Part shown: positions 1-7,028 of the stretch, piece by piece | Position numbering within the stretch: position 1 is the first letter of the stretch | Layout: each line of letters opens with the position of its first letter | NCBI GenBank assembly: GCA_030532575.1 | Contig: JAUNKV010000032.1 | Location: 1-33,636, forward strand | Origin: Propionibacteriaceae bacterium | GTDB taxonomy: Bacteria > Actinomycetota > Actinomycetes > Propionibacteriales > Propionibacteriaceae | Length of the DNA: 33,636 nt | Direction of reading: 5' to 3' | Made by a program: the position numbers and the translations under genes | The notes under the pieces: model-generated | The model's database searches: none | The model's input: the letters and a program-made list of their open reading frames with translations, nothing else | Told to the model about the DNA's origin: nothing

Positions 1-704
1 AGGTCGGCGTACCAGTCGTAGAAGCTGGTCATGGCACCGCCGATGAGGTGGGTGAAGCGGGTTCCGATGGCGTGGGAGACCATGCTCATCGCCGGGATCG
101 GGGAGAAGGAGACACAGCGATCCGGCCCGTGGTGCTGGATGGTGTTGACATAGCTGGCGGCCGCGATCTCCAAGGCCTCCTCCCAGCTGATGCGCACCAG
201 CCCGCCCTTGCCCCTGGCCTGCTGGTAGCGACGCCGCTTGACCGGGTCGTTGGTCACCTCACGGAACGCCTCGACGGGGTCTCCCAGACGGGCCTTCGCC
301 TCGCGGTACATCTCGACCAGTACACCGCGGGCGTAGGGGTAACGCACCCGGGTGGGCGAGTACGTGTACCAGGAGAAGGCGGCCCCCCTCGGACAGCCGC
401 GCGGCTCGTACTCCGGGCGATCCGGGCCGGTGGAGGGGTAGTCGGTCTGCTGGGACTCCCAGGTGATGAGTCCGTCCTTGACGTAGACCTGCCATGAGCA
501 GGAGCCGGTGCAGTTCACCCCGTGGGTGGAGCGGACCACCTTGTCATGACTCCAACGATCCCGGTAGAAGACGTCGCCTGCACGATCCCCCTCGCGGAGG
601 ACGGCTCTTCCGTCATCGATGTGATCCCACCTCGTGAAGAATTTTCCGACCTTCAGCAAGGCGTCTGATGCAGGGCCATCCAGGCGCGCGGAATCGGTGC
701 TCAT
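1..704 (-). CDS. narG: Respiratory nitrate reductase alpha subunit, N-terminal part (runs off the window)
   Basis: Catalytic subunit of membrane-bound nitrate reductase, which reduces nitrate to nitrite at a molybdopterin guanine dinucleotide centre using quinol electrons passed through the beta and gamma subunits. About 234 residues are visible. They carry the NarG N-terminal iron-sulfur pattern H61-x3-C65-x3-C69 (STHGVNCTGSCSW), then the conserved EPRGCPRGA, GPDRCVSFSPIPAMSMVS and SFYDWYADL blocks known from Escherichia coli NarG. The start is ATG at 704. A second in-frame ATG at 710 is possible, and neither has a strong Shine-Dalgarno sequence. The gene follows mobA by 57 bp on the same strand, so cofactor synthesis and apoenzyme are probably co-expressed. 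The rest of narG and presumably narHJI lie beyond position 1. Confidence 0.95.
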   Translation of the reverse strand, partial: MSTDSARLDGPASDALLKVGKFFTRWDHIDDGRAVLREGDRAGDVFYRDRWSHDKVVRSTHGVNCTGSCSWQVYVKDGLITWESQQTDYPSTGPDRPEYEPRGCPRGAAFSWYTYSPTRVRYPYARGVLVEMYREAKARLGDPVEAFREVTNDPVKRRRYQQARGKGGLVRISWEEALEIAAASYVNTIQHHGPDRCVSFSPIPAMSMVSHAIGTRFTHLIGGAMTSFYDWYAD

Positions 705-761
705 GGGCATAGCTTGGCATGACTTCGAGGAAATTTCACATGATTGTTGAGTAATCCTCAC

Positions 762-1343
762 CTACGGAGCAGGAAGACCTTCAACTCCGTGCATGCGGGC
801 CAAATCGGGGGTGTCCAGATCGACGGTCGCCAATTTTGGAACATTTTTCCTTGCCAAATTCAAGGGCCTCAGACAACTCCTCAACGACCTGTTCCGCCAC
901 CCCCTGGAACGCCCCAATGCCTCACGCAGCGCAGCAAGTCGATATCGCCCGGCCAGATGCTGCGGCCAGCCCTCCTCATCGACAAGGACAACACCGTCGT
1001 CACGCAACTCGGCATCGAGCAGAAAGGACACCGCCAGGTGTGGATTCGCCAGATCCCCGGCGAGCACCAGCACCTCCGCATCCGCGCTCTCCTCACACAG
1101 TTGCGCGAGCGCTGCTGCCAGCCCTGCGGCTGGACCACCCCCGGGGGGCTCCTCCAGCACGAATCGGACACGAGGATCGTCAAAACCTGTCCTGGCCGGT
1201 GAAACCACACTCACCCATCGTGAGCAACGAAGCGCCGCCTCGACGGCATGTTGGAGCAGTGTGCGTCCCGACATCCTGAGCTCGAGCTTGTCGGTCCCCA
1301 TACGTGACGAACGCCCACCCCCCAGCACGATGCCGATCCGCAC
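762..1343 (-). CDS. mobA: Molybdenum cofactor guanylyltransferase
   Basis: Attaches GMP to molybdopterin to form the guanine dinucleotide cofactor that NarG-type enzymes need. The 193-residue product starts RIGIVLGGGRSSRMGTDKLE, the nucleotide-binding signature of the family (LxGGxSxRMGxDK), and keeps an AGDLANPHL segment where the family has its AGD metal site. The start is a GTG at 1343, four bases after the moaD stop codon begins, so the two are translationally coupled. A longer frame reaching upstream is an artefact of reading into moaD. The length is typical of short actinobacterial MobA proteins. It sits between moaD and narG in an apparent moaA-moaD-mobA-narG operon. Confidence 0.88.
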   Translation of the reverse strand: MRIGIVLGGGRSSRMGTDKLELRMSGRTLLQHAVEAALRCSRWVSVVSPARTGFDDPRVRFVLEEPPGGGPAAGLAAALAQLCEESADAEVLVLAGDLANPHLAVSFLLDAELRDDGVVLVDEEGWPQHLAGRYRLAALREALGRSRGWRNRSLRSCLRPLNLARKNVPKLATVDLDTPDLARMHGVEGLPAP

Positions 1344-1344
1344 C

Positions 1345-1584
1345 TCATCCCCCGGCGAAAGGAGGCAGCACATCGAGCTGCTCCACCCCCGTCGCGTCGA
1401 AGCCGAGATCATTGACCCTGACCCCATCAGCGAGCAGGGAGCTCACCTTCAGCACCTCGCCCAGACGCGGGTTGCCCTCCCCCAGCGTGGCGACGACCTC
1501 GGCAACACTCATCCCGTCGGCGGCCAGAACCCGCTCCTTCATCCCGGCCGCCTCCATGGCGCCCGCGAAGAATCGCACCTTCAT
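1345..1584 (-). CDS. moaD: Molybdopterin synthase sulfur-carrier subunit
   Basis: Small ubiquitin-like protein of 79 residues that carries the thiocarboxylate sulfur used to make the molybdopterin dithiolene. It starts MKVRFFAGAMEAAG and ends in PPFAGG, with the C-terminal Gly-Gly that is adenylated and thiolated in MoaD. The ATG at 1584 has a strong AAGGAGG Shine-Dalgarno sequence just upstream, which rules out the in-frame start seven codons earlier. It lies 17 bp after moaA and overlaps the ribosome entry of mobA. The partner subunit MoaE, and MoaC and MoaB, are not in this window. Confidence 0.88.
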   Translation of the reverse strand: MKVRFFAGAMEAAGMKERVLAADGMSVAEVVATLGEGNPRLGEVLKVSSLLADGVRVNDLGFDATGVEQLDVLPPFAGG

Positions 1585-1601
1585 CCATCCTCCTTCATCG
1601 C

Positions 1602-2621
1602 TCACCCACCGATGGCGCTCATCGTCCGCTCGGGCGGAGTGAATCCAACCTCGTCGATCCCATGCGCCCGTGGCTTGGCTGCATGTGCCCCCACCCAGGC
1701 CGCAACGACCTCGTCGTCACTCCCCCCGGATCGCAGAATTGCCCGCAGGTCGGTCTCCTGCTGCGAGAAGAGGCAGGACCGCACCTGGCCGTCCGAGGTG
1801 ATCCGGGTCCGGTCACAGGCCCCACAGAAGGGTCTGGTGACCGAGGCGATCACCCCGATCAGCCCACCCGGCTGCGTGTCGTCCGGGGCCACCCGCCACA
1901 ACTCGGCCGGGGCCGTGCCACGTGCCTGCTCAGCCGCCGAGAGGGTGAAGTGATTCGCCAGCGTCTCGAGAATCTCCGGCGCGGTGACCATCTGGTCCCT
2001 CCGCCAACCGTGTCTGGGACCGAGCGGCATCTGCTCGATGAAACGCAGCTGATGACCCCGCTCCAGAGCGAACCGGGCCAACGGGAGGATGTCCTCCTCA
2101 TTGACCCCCCTCATGATGACCGAGTTCAGCTTCAACGGGCGCAGACCCGCCCGCTCCACGGCCTCGATGCTGCGCAGCAGATCGGGTAGTCGATCCCTGC
2201 GGGTGAGTTGCGCGTAGCGCACCGGGTCCAAGGAGTCCACGGAGATGTTGACGCGATCCAGCCCCGCTGCCGCAAGCCGATCGATGCGCTTGTCCAGCCC
2301 CAGGCCGTTCGTGGTCAGCGACGCTTCAGGAGCGCCCATGGAACCACCCAGTCCCCTGGTCGCGGCGATGATGCGCTCCAGCCCCGGGCGCAGCAACGGC
2401 TCCCCACCCGTGAACCGGATCCGTCGTATCCCGAGCCGGGTGACGGCCACCCGGAGCACCCGGATGACCTCCTCGTCGCTCAGGGTCTCCTCGGTCGGCA
2501 GCCACTGCAGCCCCTCGGCCGGCATGCAGTAGGTGCATCGCAGATTGCACCGGTCGGTGAGCGAGACCCTGAGGTCTCGGGCGGTGCGTCCGTGGGCATC
2601 CGCCAGTTTCACCGAGTTCAT
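1602..2621 (-). CDS. moaA: GTP 3',8-cyclase (molybdenum cofactor step 1)
   Basis: Radical SAM enzyme that, with MoaC, converts GTP to cyclic pyranopterin monophosphate. The 339-residue protein has the SAM-binding cluster CNLRCTYC (C25, C29, C32) and the second C-terminal cluster site with C266, C269 and C283 (FCGACDRTRITSDGQVRSC). It ends in Gly-Gly, as MoaA does. The ATG at 2621 was chosen because MNSVKLADAHGRTARDLRVS matches the usual MoaA N-terminus. The upstream extension would run into the divergent regulator. It is the first gene of the moaA-moaD-mobA-narG run and is separated by only 42 bp from a divergently transcribed SufR-like regulator. Confidence 0.95.
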   Translation of the reverse strand: MNSVKLADAHGRTARDLRVSLTDRCNLRCTYCMPAEGLQWLPTEETLSDEEVIRVLRVAVTRLGIRRIRFTGGEPLLRPGLERIIAATRGLGGSMGAPEASLTTNGLGLDKRIDRLAAAGLDRVNISVDSLDPVRYAQLTRRDRLPDLLRSIEAVERAGLRPLKLNSVIMRGVNEEDILPLARFALERGHQLRFIEQMPLGPRHGWRRDQMVTAPEILETLANHFTLSAAEQARGTAPAELWRVAPDDTQPGGLIGVIASVTRPFCGACDRTRITSDGQVRSCLFSQQETDLRAILRSGGSDDEVVAAWVGAHAAKPRAHGIDEVGFTPPERTMSAIGG

Positions 2622-2629
2622 GGTGAAAA

Positions 2630-2653
2630 TGCTACAGGTTTCCGTCTGTTGCA
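2630..2653. promoter_or_regulatory. Candidate operator dyad between moaA and the SufR-like regulator
   Basis: An interrupted inverted repeat, TGCTACAG - 8 bp - CTGTTGCA, matches in 7 of 8 positions. It occupies most of the 42-bp gap between the two divergent start codons. Its place fits an operator for the adjacent winged-helix regulator, controlling itself and moaA. This is inference from position and symmetry only. Confidence 0.4.
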
Positions 2654-2663
2654 GAATTCTCCT

Positions 2664-3302
2664 GTGACGACAAGCCATCATGGTCTGGGACCCACCCGCG
2701 CTCGAGTGCTCTCGCTGCTGCAGACGTCCGCATCCCCCATGACGATCTCAGAGGTCGCAGAGCAACTCGACATGCACCAGAATTCCTCCCGCTTCCACCT
2801 CGAAGCACTCGTCGCCTCGGGATACGCGAGCAGCACCTCAACCAGCGCGAACGGCCCCGGTCGCCCTCCGAAGCGTTACCAGGCCACATCCCAGGCGCCT
2901 GAGATGCACCACGCCCACCTGCTCGAGCTCACCCAGGTCCTCATCGGCCAGCTCCAGCAGCTCTCTGCCGATCCCCACGGCGCGGCGATCTCCGCGGGGC
3001 GTACCTGGGGTGGTCAACTCGCGGCCCAGGAGCACTCCCAGCCGAGTCCTGAGAAGATCATCGCCGAACTCACCCGTCACCTGGGGGAACGAGGCTTCAC
3101 CACCGTCGTGGATGAGCAGGGCATGAGTTTTCAACGCTGCCCCTTTCGACAGACCATCCCGAACGATCTGCTGCCCCTGGTGTGCTCGGTGCACCAAGGT
3201 TTCCTCGACGGTGTCCTCGACGGCGGCCCCGTGCGGGGCGGTTCCCTCGAGGTCGGAGATCAGACCTGCCGGGTGGATCTGAACATCAAGGATCAGGGCT
3301 GA
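2664..3302 (+). CDS. SufR-like winged-helix transcriptional regulator with a probable Fe-S site
   Basis: A 212-residue DNA-binding regulator. The N-terminal winged helix-turn-helix (about residues 11-75, TRARVLSLLQ ... MTISEVAEQLDMHQNSSRFH) is followed by a helical section. A C-terminal domain holds C159, C174-x2-H177 and C202 (RCPFRQ, VCSVHQGF, QTCRV), the ligand pattern of SufR-type repressors that bind a [4Fe-4S] cluster and sense iron, redox state or nitric oxide. The GTG at 2664 is chosen because it leaves the helix-turn-helix intact. It has no clear Shine-Dalgarno sequence. The gene diverges from moaA and overlaps the 3' end of cobA by 10 bp tail to tail. The context suggests control of the moa-nar genes rather than suf genes, but the target is not shown by the sequence. 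Confidence 0.75.
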   Translation: MTTSHHGLGPTRARVLSLLQTSASPMTISEVAEQLDMHQNSSRFHLEALVASGYASSTSTSANGPGRPPKRYQATSQAPEMHHAHLLELTQVLIGQLQQLSADPHGAAISAGRTWGGQLAAQEHSQPSPEKIIAELTRHLGERGFTTVVDEQGMSFQRCPFRQTIPNDLLPLVCSVHQGFLDGVLDGGPVRGGSLEVGDQTCRVDLNIKDQG

Positions 3303-4021
3303 TCGATACCGGCGACCTCGCCGATGACCGTGACCGCCGGGGGCTGCACCCCGGCCTGTTCCGCGACCTCTGCCAGCTCGGCGACGGGGGCACGCAGCAC
3401 CCGCATGGTGGGCAGCCCGGCGTTCTCGATGACCGCGGCCGGGGTCGTCGCGGCCAGGCCCGCCTCGACGAGGCGTTCGGTGATCCGGGGCAGGTTCTGC
3501 ACCCCCATCATCACCACGATCGTCAGCCCGGAGCTGGCCAGGTGGTCCCAGTCGATGTCCCCGCGCGGATCACCCGGCGGGACGTGTCCGCTGACGACGG
3601 CGTAGCCTTGGACGAGTCCCCGGTGGGTGACCGGGACCCCGGCAAGCCCCGCCCCCGCGATGGAGGAGGAGATACCGGGCACATAGCTGACCGGGACCCC
3701 GGCCCGCTCGCAGGCCTGCCACTCCTCGAAACCCCGCCCGAACACGAACGGGTCCCCGCCCTTGAACCGGACCACCGTCCGCCCGGCCTGAGCCTGCTCG
3801 ACGAGAATCCGGTTGATGGTCTCCTGCGGGGTGAACTCGCCGCGCGGAATCTTCCCGACGTGGATCACCTCCGCGCCCTCGGCCACCTCGTCGAGCAGCG
3901 CGGTGGGCACCAGGCGGTCCGTGACCACGACGTCGGCGGCCCGCAGCGCCTTCAACCCGGCGACGGTGATGAGGTCAGGGTCCCCGGGGCCAGCCCCGAC
4001 CAGGATCACTCGTCCACTCAT
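3293..4021 (-). CDS. cobA: Uroporphyrinogen-III C-methyltransferase
   Basis: Methylates uroporphyrinogen III at C2 and C7 to precorrin-2, the entry step to cobalamin and siroheme. The 242-residue product shows the SUMT family motifs: GAGPGDPDLIT near the N-terminus, KGGDPFVFGRG in the middle, then VPGISSSIAGAG and GVPVTHRG. It is the single-domain methyltransferase, with no fused uroporphyrinogen synthase. The ATG at 4021 overlaps the stop of the upstream cobB-cobC gene (ATGA), so it is the last gene of the chelatase-cobO-cobBC-cobA operon. An upstream in-frame extension reads through the end of the neighbour and is rejected. It could also supply siroheme for nitrite or sulfite reductases. 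Confidence 0.93.
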   Translation of the reverse strand: MSGRVILVGAGPGDPDLITVAGLKALRAADVVVTDRLVPTALLDEVAEGAEVIHVGKIPRGEFTPQETINRILVEQAQAGRTVVRFKGGDPFVFGRGFEEWQACERAGVPVSYVPGISSSIAGAGLAGVPVTHRGLVQGYAVVSGHVPPGDPRGDIDWDHLASSGLTIVVMMGVQNLPRITERLVEAGLAATTPAAVIENAGLPTMRVLRAPVAELAEVAEQAGVQPPAVTVIGEVAGIDQP

Positions 4022-6420
4022 GCCAGTTCCTCCTTCAACACGTGCAACAGCCGGGCGCGAAGCTCTGGGCCGGGAATCCTCACCCGGAACCATGCATCAC
4101 CCAGCCCCGGGAAGGTATCACCCCGTCTCAGTCCCAGACCACGCGCCCTCACCTTTTCCCTGAGCCCCACCGGTCCCCTGACCAGCAGGAAGGGGGCTTC
4201 AGAGGCCACGACGTGCAGGCCGAGCCCCCGCAGGCCCTCGGTCAGGGCCTCGCGGTCCGACTGCAGCTGTTCCTGCCACAGCGTGACCTCCCGGTGCGCC
4301 CGGTCCGAGCACACCGCCGTCATCGCCGCCAGGGCAGGTGTGCTCACCGCCCACGGGGTCTGCACCGCCTCCAGCTGAGCGATGAGTTCGGCATCCCCGA
4401 CGACGTAGCCGACCCGCAGCCCAGCCAGCCCCCACGTCTTGGTCAGCGACCGCAGCACGAGCAGCCCCGTCAGCCCGCCGACGAGCATCGACTCGCTCTC
4501 CCCCGGCACCGCGTCCATGAAGGCCTCATCCACCACGACGACCCGGCCCGGGCGGCAGCAGCGACGAATCTCCTCCGCCGGGTGCAGCACCCCCGTCGGG
4601 TTGGTCGGGTTGCCGATCATCACCAGGTCCGCCCCGCCGGGCACCCGCTCCGCCTGGAAGGCGAACCCGTCCTCCGGCCAGGTCAGCACCCGCCCGGGCA
4701 CCACCCCCGCCGCCCGCAGGGCCGCCTCGGGTTCGGTGAACTGCGGGTGCACCACGACGGGGTGCCGGTGCGACAGGCCCCGGGCGATGAGGGTGAAGGC
4801 CTCCGCCACCCCCGCCACCGGCAACACGTTGCCCTCCTCGACGCCGTGCCAGGTGGCCAGGGCGGCCCTGGCCGGGCGCGCATCCGGGTAGGCGGCCAGC
4901 GGTGCGGCCTGAATCTCCTCCAGCAGCCAGCCGGGCGGCTCCGGCAGCCTCACGTTCACGGCCAGGTCCACCACCCCGTCAGCAAGCTCCGCATCCCCGT
5001 GGTGGTGCAGGTCAGGCTCGACCTCCCGGTGTTGCACGGCGCCCGGGGTCGCGAGCGGCACTGCCCCGTCGAAGGCATGGACGGCCTCGGCGAAGCGCTG
5101 CGCCAGCTGCGGCTGCCCGGCCCAGTGGACGTGCAGGTAGGAGGCGTGGACGTTCTCGCTGCTCCAGCCGTCGCTCCAGCTCCCGTGTGGTCCCTGCCAC
5201 CGCCAGCCGCTCGTCGCTCCCGGGGGGAACTGGGTGGAGGTGCGGTGGAACTCGTGCCCGGTGATCTCCTCCCCGGTCCTGGTGTAGAAGCCGTCCTGGA
5301 GGGCGGTGGCACTGCGATACCCCAGGGTCAGCCTGGGTCCCATCGCGGCCACCCCGGGGATGGCCCCCACCATCGGGGCGCCGTCAACGCTGCGCGCCAG
5401 GTACAGCATCCCCGCGCACTCGGCGACCACCGGCACCCCGGCGGCGATGTGCTGCCTCAGGTCCGCCAGCAGGGACTCCCGTGAGCTGATCGCGGCCGCG
5501 TGGACCTCGGGGAAGCCGCCGCCCAGGTAGATGCCTGCGATGCCCTCCGGCAGCGCGTGGTCGGCCGCCGGGTCGAAGATCACCGGCTGGCAGCCAGCGG
5601 CCTGAAGCAGCTCCAGGGTCTCGGCGTAGCGGAAGGTGAAGGCCCGCCCCCCGGCCACCGCCACGACGGGGCGGGCGGGTGACGGCGGTCTCACCTCGTT
5701 CTCTGGCCGCCACGGGGGCGCCGTCACCTCGGGGGCGCTCCCGGCGGCCGCGATCAGGGCGTCGAGGTCGATGTGGGTCTCGACCTGCTCGGCCAGGCGC
5801 TGCATCGTCGCCCGGGCGTCGCTGCGTTCCTCGACGGGTACCAGCCCCAGGTGCCGGGAGGGGGCCTCGATGGCGGCGTCGCGGGGCAGGATGCCGAGGA
5901 TCGGCAGGCCGAGCCCGTCCAGCGCGGCGAGCACCTCGTCTCGGTGCCGGGGGGTGGCCACCTTGTTGATGATGATCCCGGCGAAGTCCAGCCCCCGGTC
6001 GTAGTGGGTGAGACCCAGCCCGACCGCCGCGATGGAGCGCGAGGTGGCCGAGGCGTCGAGGCACAGCACGACGGGGGAGGTCGTGAGCGCGGCGACGTGG
6101 GCCGTGGAGCCGAAGCCGTGACGCCCCAGCTGCCCGTCGTAGAGGCCCATCACACCCTCGATCACGCTGATGTCGGCCCCTTCCGCCCCGTGGGCGAGCA
6201 GTGGCGCGATGCGCTGCTCACCGACGAGGAAGGGGTCCAGGTTGCGCCCCAACCGCCCGGAGGCCATCGCGTGGTATCCGGGGTCGATGAAATCGGGGCC
6301 GACCTTGAAGCCCTGCACGGTGAGCCCCCGGGCCGCCAGGGCAGCGATGATTCCCGTGGTGATGGTCGTCTTGCCCTGCCCGGAGGCCGCGGCCGCCACC
6401 ACGATGCGGGGCAGTCTCAC
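4018..6420 (-). CDS. Fusion: cobyrinate a,c-diamide synthase (CobB/CbiA) with CobC/CobD-type PLP aminotransferase
   Basis: One 800-residue frame carries two cobalamin enzymes. Residues 1 to about 455 are a glutamine-dependent cobyrinate or hydrogenobyrinate a,c-diamide synthase, with the ATP-binding loop AASGQGKTT (residues 11-19), GPDFIDPGYH, and a class I amidotransferase site with C335 (AECAGMLYL) and a late His near 430. Residues from about 465 on are a fold-type I PLP enzyme with NPTNPTG (604-610), VVDEAFMD and the PLP lysine K661 in SLTKTWGLAGLRVGY. That half resembles CobC / threonine-phosphate decarboxylase, which supplies the aminopropanol arm. The GTG at 6420 overlaps the cobO stop (GTGA), and the gene overlaps cobA. 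No frameshift or stop separates the halves. Which exact substrate the second half uses cannot be told from sequence alone. Confidence 0.88.
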   Translation of the reverse strand: MRLPRIVVAAAASGQGKTTITTGIIAALAARGLTVQGFKVGPDFIDPGYHAMASGRLGRNLDPFLVGEQRIAPLLAHGAEGADISVIEGVMGLYDGQLGRHGFGSTAHVAALTTSPVVLCLDASATSRSIAAVGLGLTHYDRGLDFAGIIINKVATPRHRDEVLAALDGLGLPILGILPRDAAIEAPSRHLGLVPVEERSDARATMQRLAEQVETHIDLDALIAAAGSAPEVTAPPWRPENEVRPPSPARPVVAVAGGRAFTFRYAETLELLQAAGCQPVIFDPAADHALPEGIAGIYLGGGFPEVHAAAISSRESLLADLRQHIAAGVPVVAECAGMLYLARSVDGAPMVGAIPGVAAMGPRLTLGYRSATALQDGFYTRTGEEITGHEFHRTSTQFPPGATSGWRWQGPHGSWSDGWSSENVHASYLHVHWAGQPQLAQRFAEAVHAFDGAVPLATPGAVQHREVEPDLHHHGDAELADGVVDLAVNVRLPEPPGWLLEEIQAAPLAAYPDARPARAALATWHGVEEGNVLPVAGVAEAFTLIARGLSHRHPVVVHPQFTEPEAALRAAGVVPGRVLTWPEDGFAFQAERVPGGADLVMIGNPTNPTGVLHPAEEIRRCCRPGRVVVVDEAFMDAVPGESESMLVGGLTGLLVLRSLTKTWGLAGLRVGYVVGDAELIAQLEAVQTPWAVSTPALAAMTAVCSDRAHREVTLWQEQLQSDREALTEGLRGLGLHVVASEAPFLLVRGPVGLREKVRARGLGLRRGDTFPGLGDAWFRVRIPGPELRARLLHVLKEELA

Positions 6421-7028
6421 CACTCGATGCCCTTCTGGCCCTTCTGGCCCTCGTCGAAGGGATGCTTGATCTTTGTCATGTTCGTCACCAGCCCGGCCAC
6501 CTCCAGGATCGGCTCGGGGCAGCGCCGTCCTGTGATGACGACGTGCTGGAAGCCGGGGCGGTTGCGCAACACCTCGGCCACCTCCTCGGCGTCGACCCAG
6601 CCCCACTCCATCGGGTAGGTGAACTCGTCGAGGATGTAGAGGGTGTGGGTCTCATCCGCCAGGCGACGCTTCACCTCGGCCCAGCCGTCGCGGGCCGCCT
6701 CGGCCGGGTCCTCGTCATCGCGCTTGCGGGTCCAGGACCAGCCCGATCCCATCTTGTTCCACTCGACGGCCCCGCCCTCGCCGGTGCTGTCGTGGAGCCG
6801 CCCCAGGGCCTCCAGGGCGCTCTGCTCGCCGATCCGCCACTTCGCGGATTTCACGAACTGGAAGATGCCGATGTTCCAGCCCTGGTTCCAGCCGCGCAGC
6901 GCCAGCCCGAAGGCCGCCGTCGACTTGCCCTTGCCCTCCCCCTGGTTCACCAGCACCAGCGGACGGTTGCGGCGCTGCCGGGTGGTCAATCCGTCGTTGG
7001 GGACATTGGTCGGGGTTCCCTGGGCCAT
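6417..7028 (-). CDS. cobO: Cob(I)yrinic acid a,c-diamide adenosyltransferase
   Basis: Adds the 5'-deoxyadenosyl group from ATP to the cobalt(I) corrinoid. The 203-residue protein shows the CobO/BtuR P-loop GEGKGKST (residues 30-37), then FQFVKSAKW and GWSWTRKRDDE, the YILDEFTYPMEWGW block and NRPGFQHVVITGR. It matches the BtuR/CobO/CobP family over its full length. The ATG at 7028 overlaps the stop of the chelatase gene (TGATG) and has an AGGAGG Shine-Dalgarno sequence about 7 bp upstream. A GTG one codon earlier is less likely. The 3' end overlaps the GTG of the cobB-cobC fusion. Confidence 0.93.
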   Translation of the reverse strand: MAQGTPTNVPNDGLTTRQRRNRPLVLVNQGEGKGKSTAAFGLALRGWNQGWNIGIFQFVKSAKWRIGEQSALEALGRLHDSTGEGGAVEWNKMGSGWSWTRKRDDEDPAEAARDGWAEVKRRLADETHTLYILDEFTYPMEWGWVDAEEVAEVLRNRPGFQHVVITGRRCPEPILEVAGLVTNMTKIKHPFDEGQKGQKGIEW

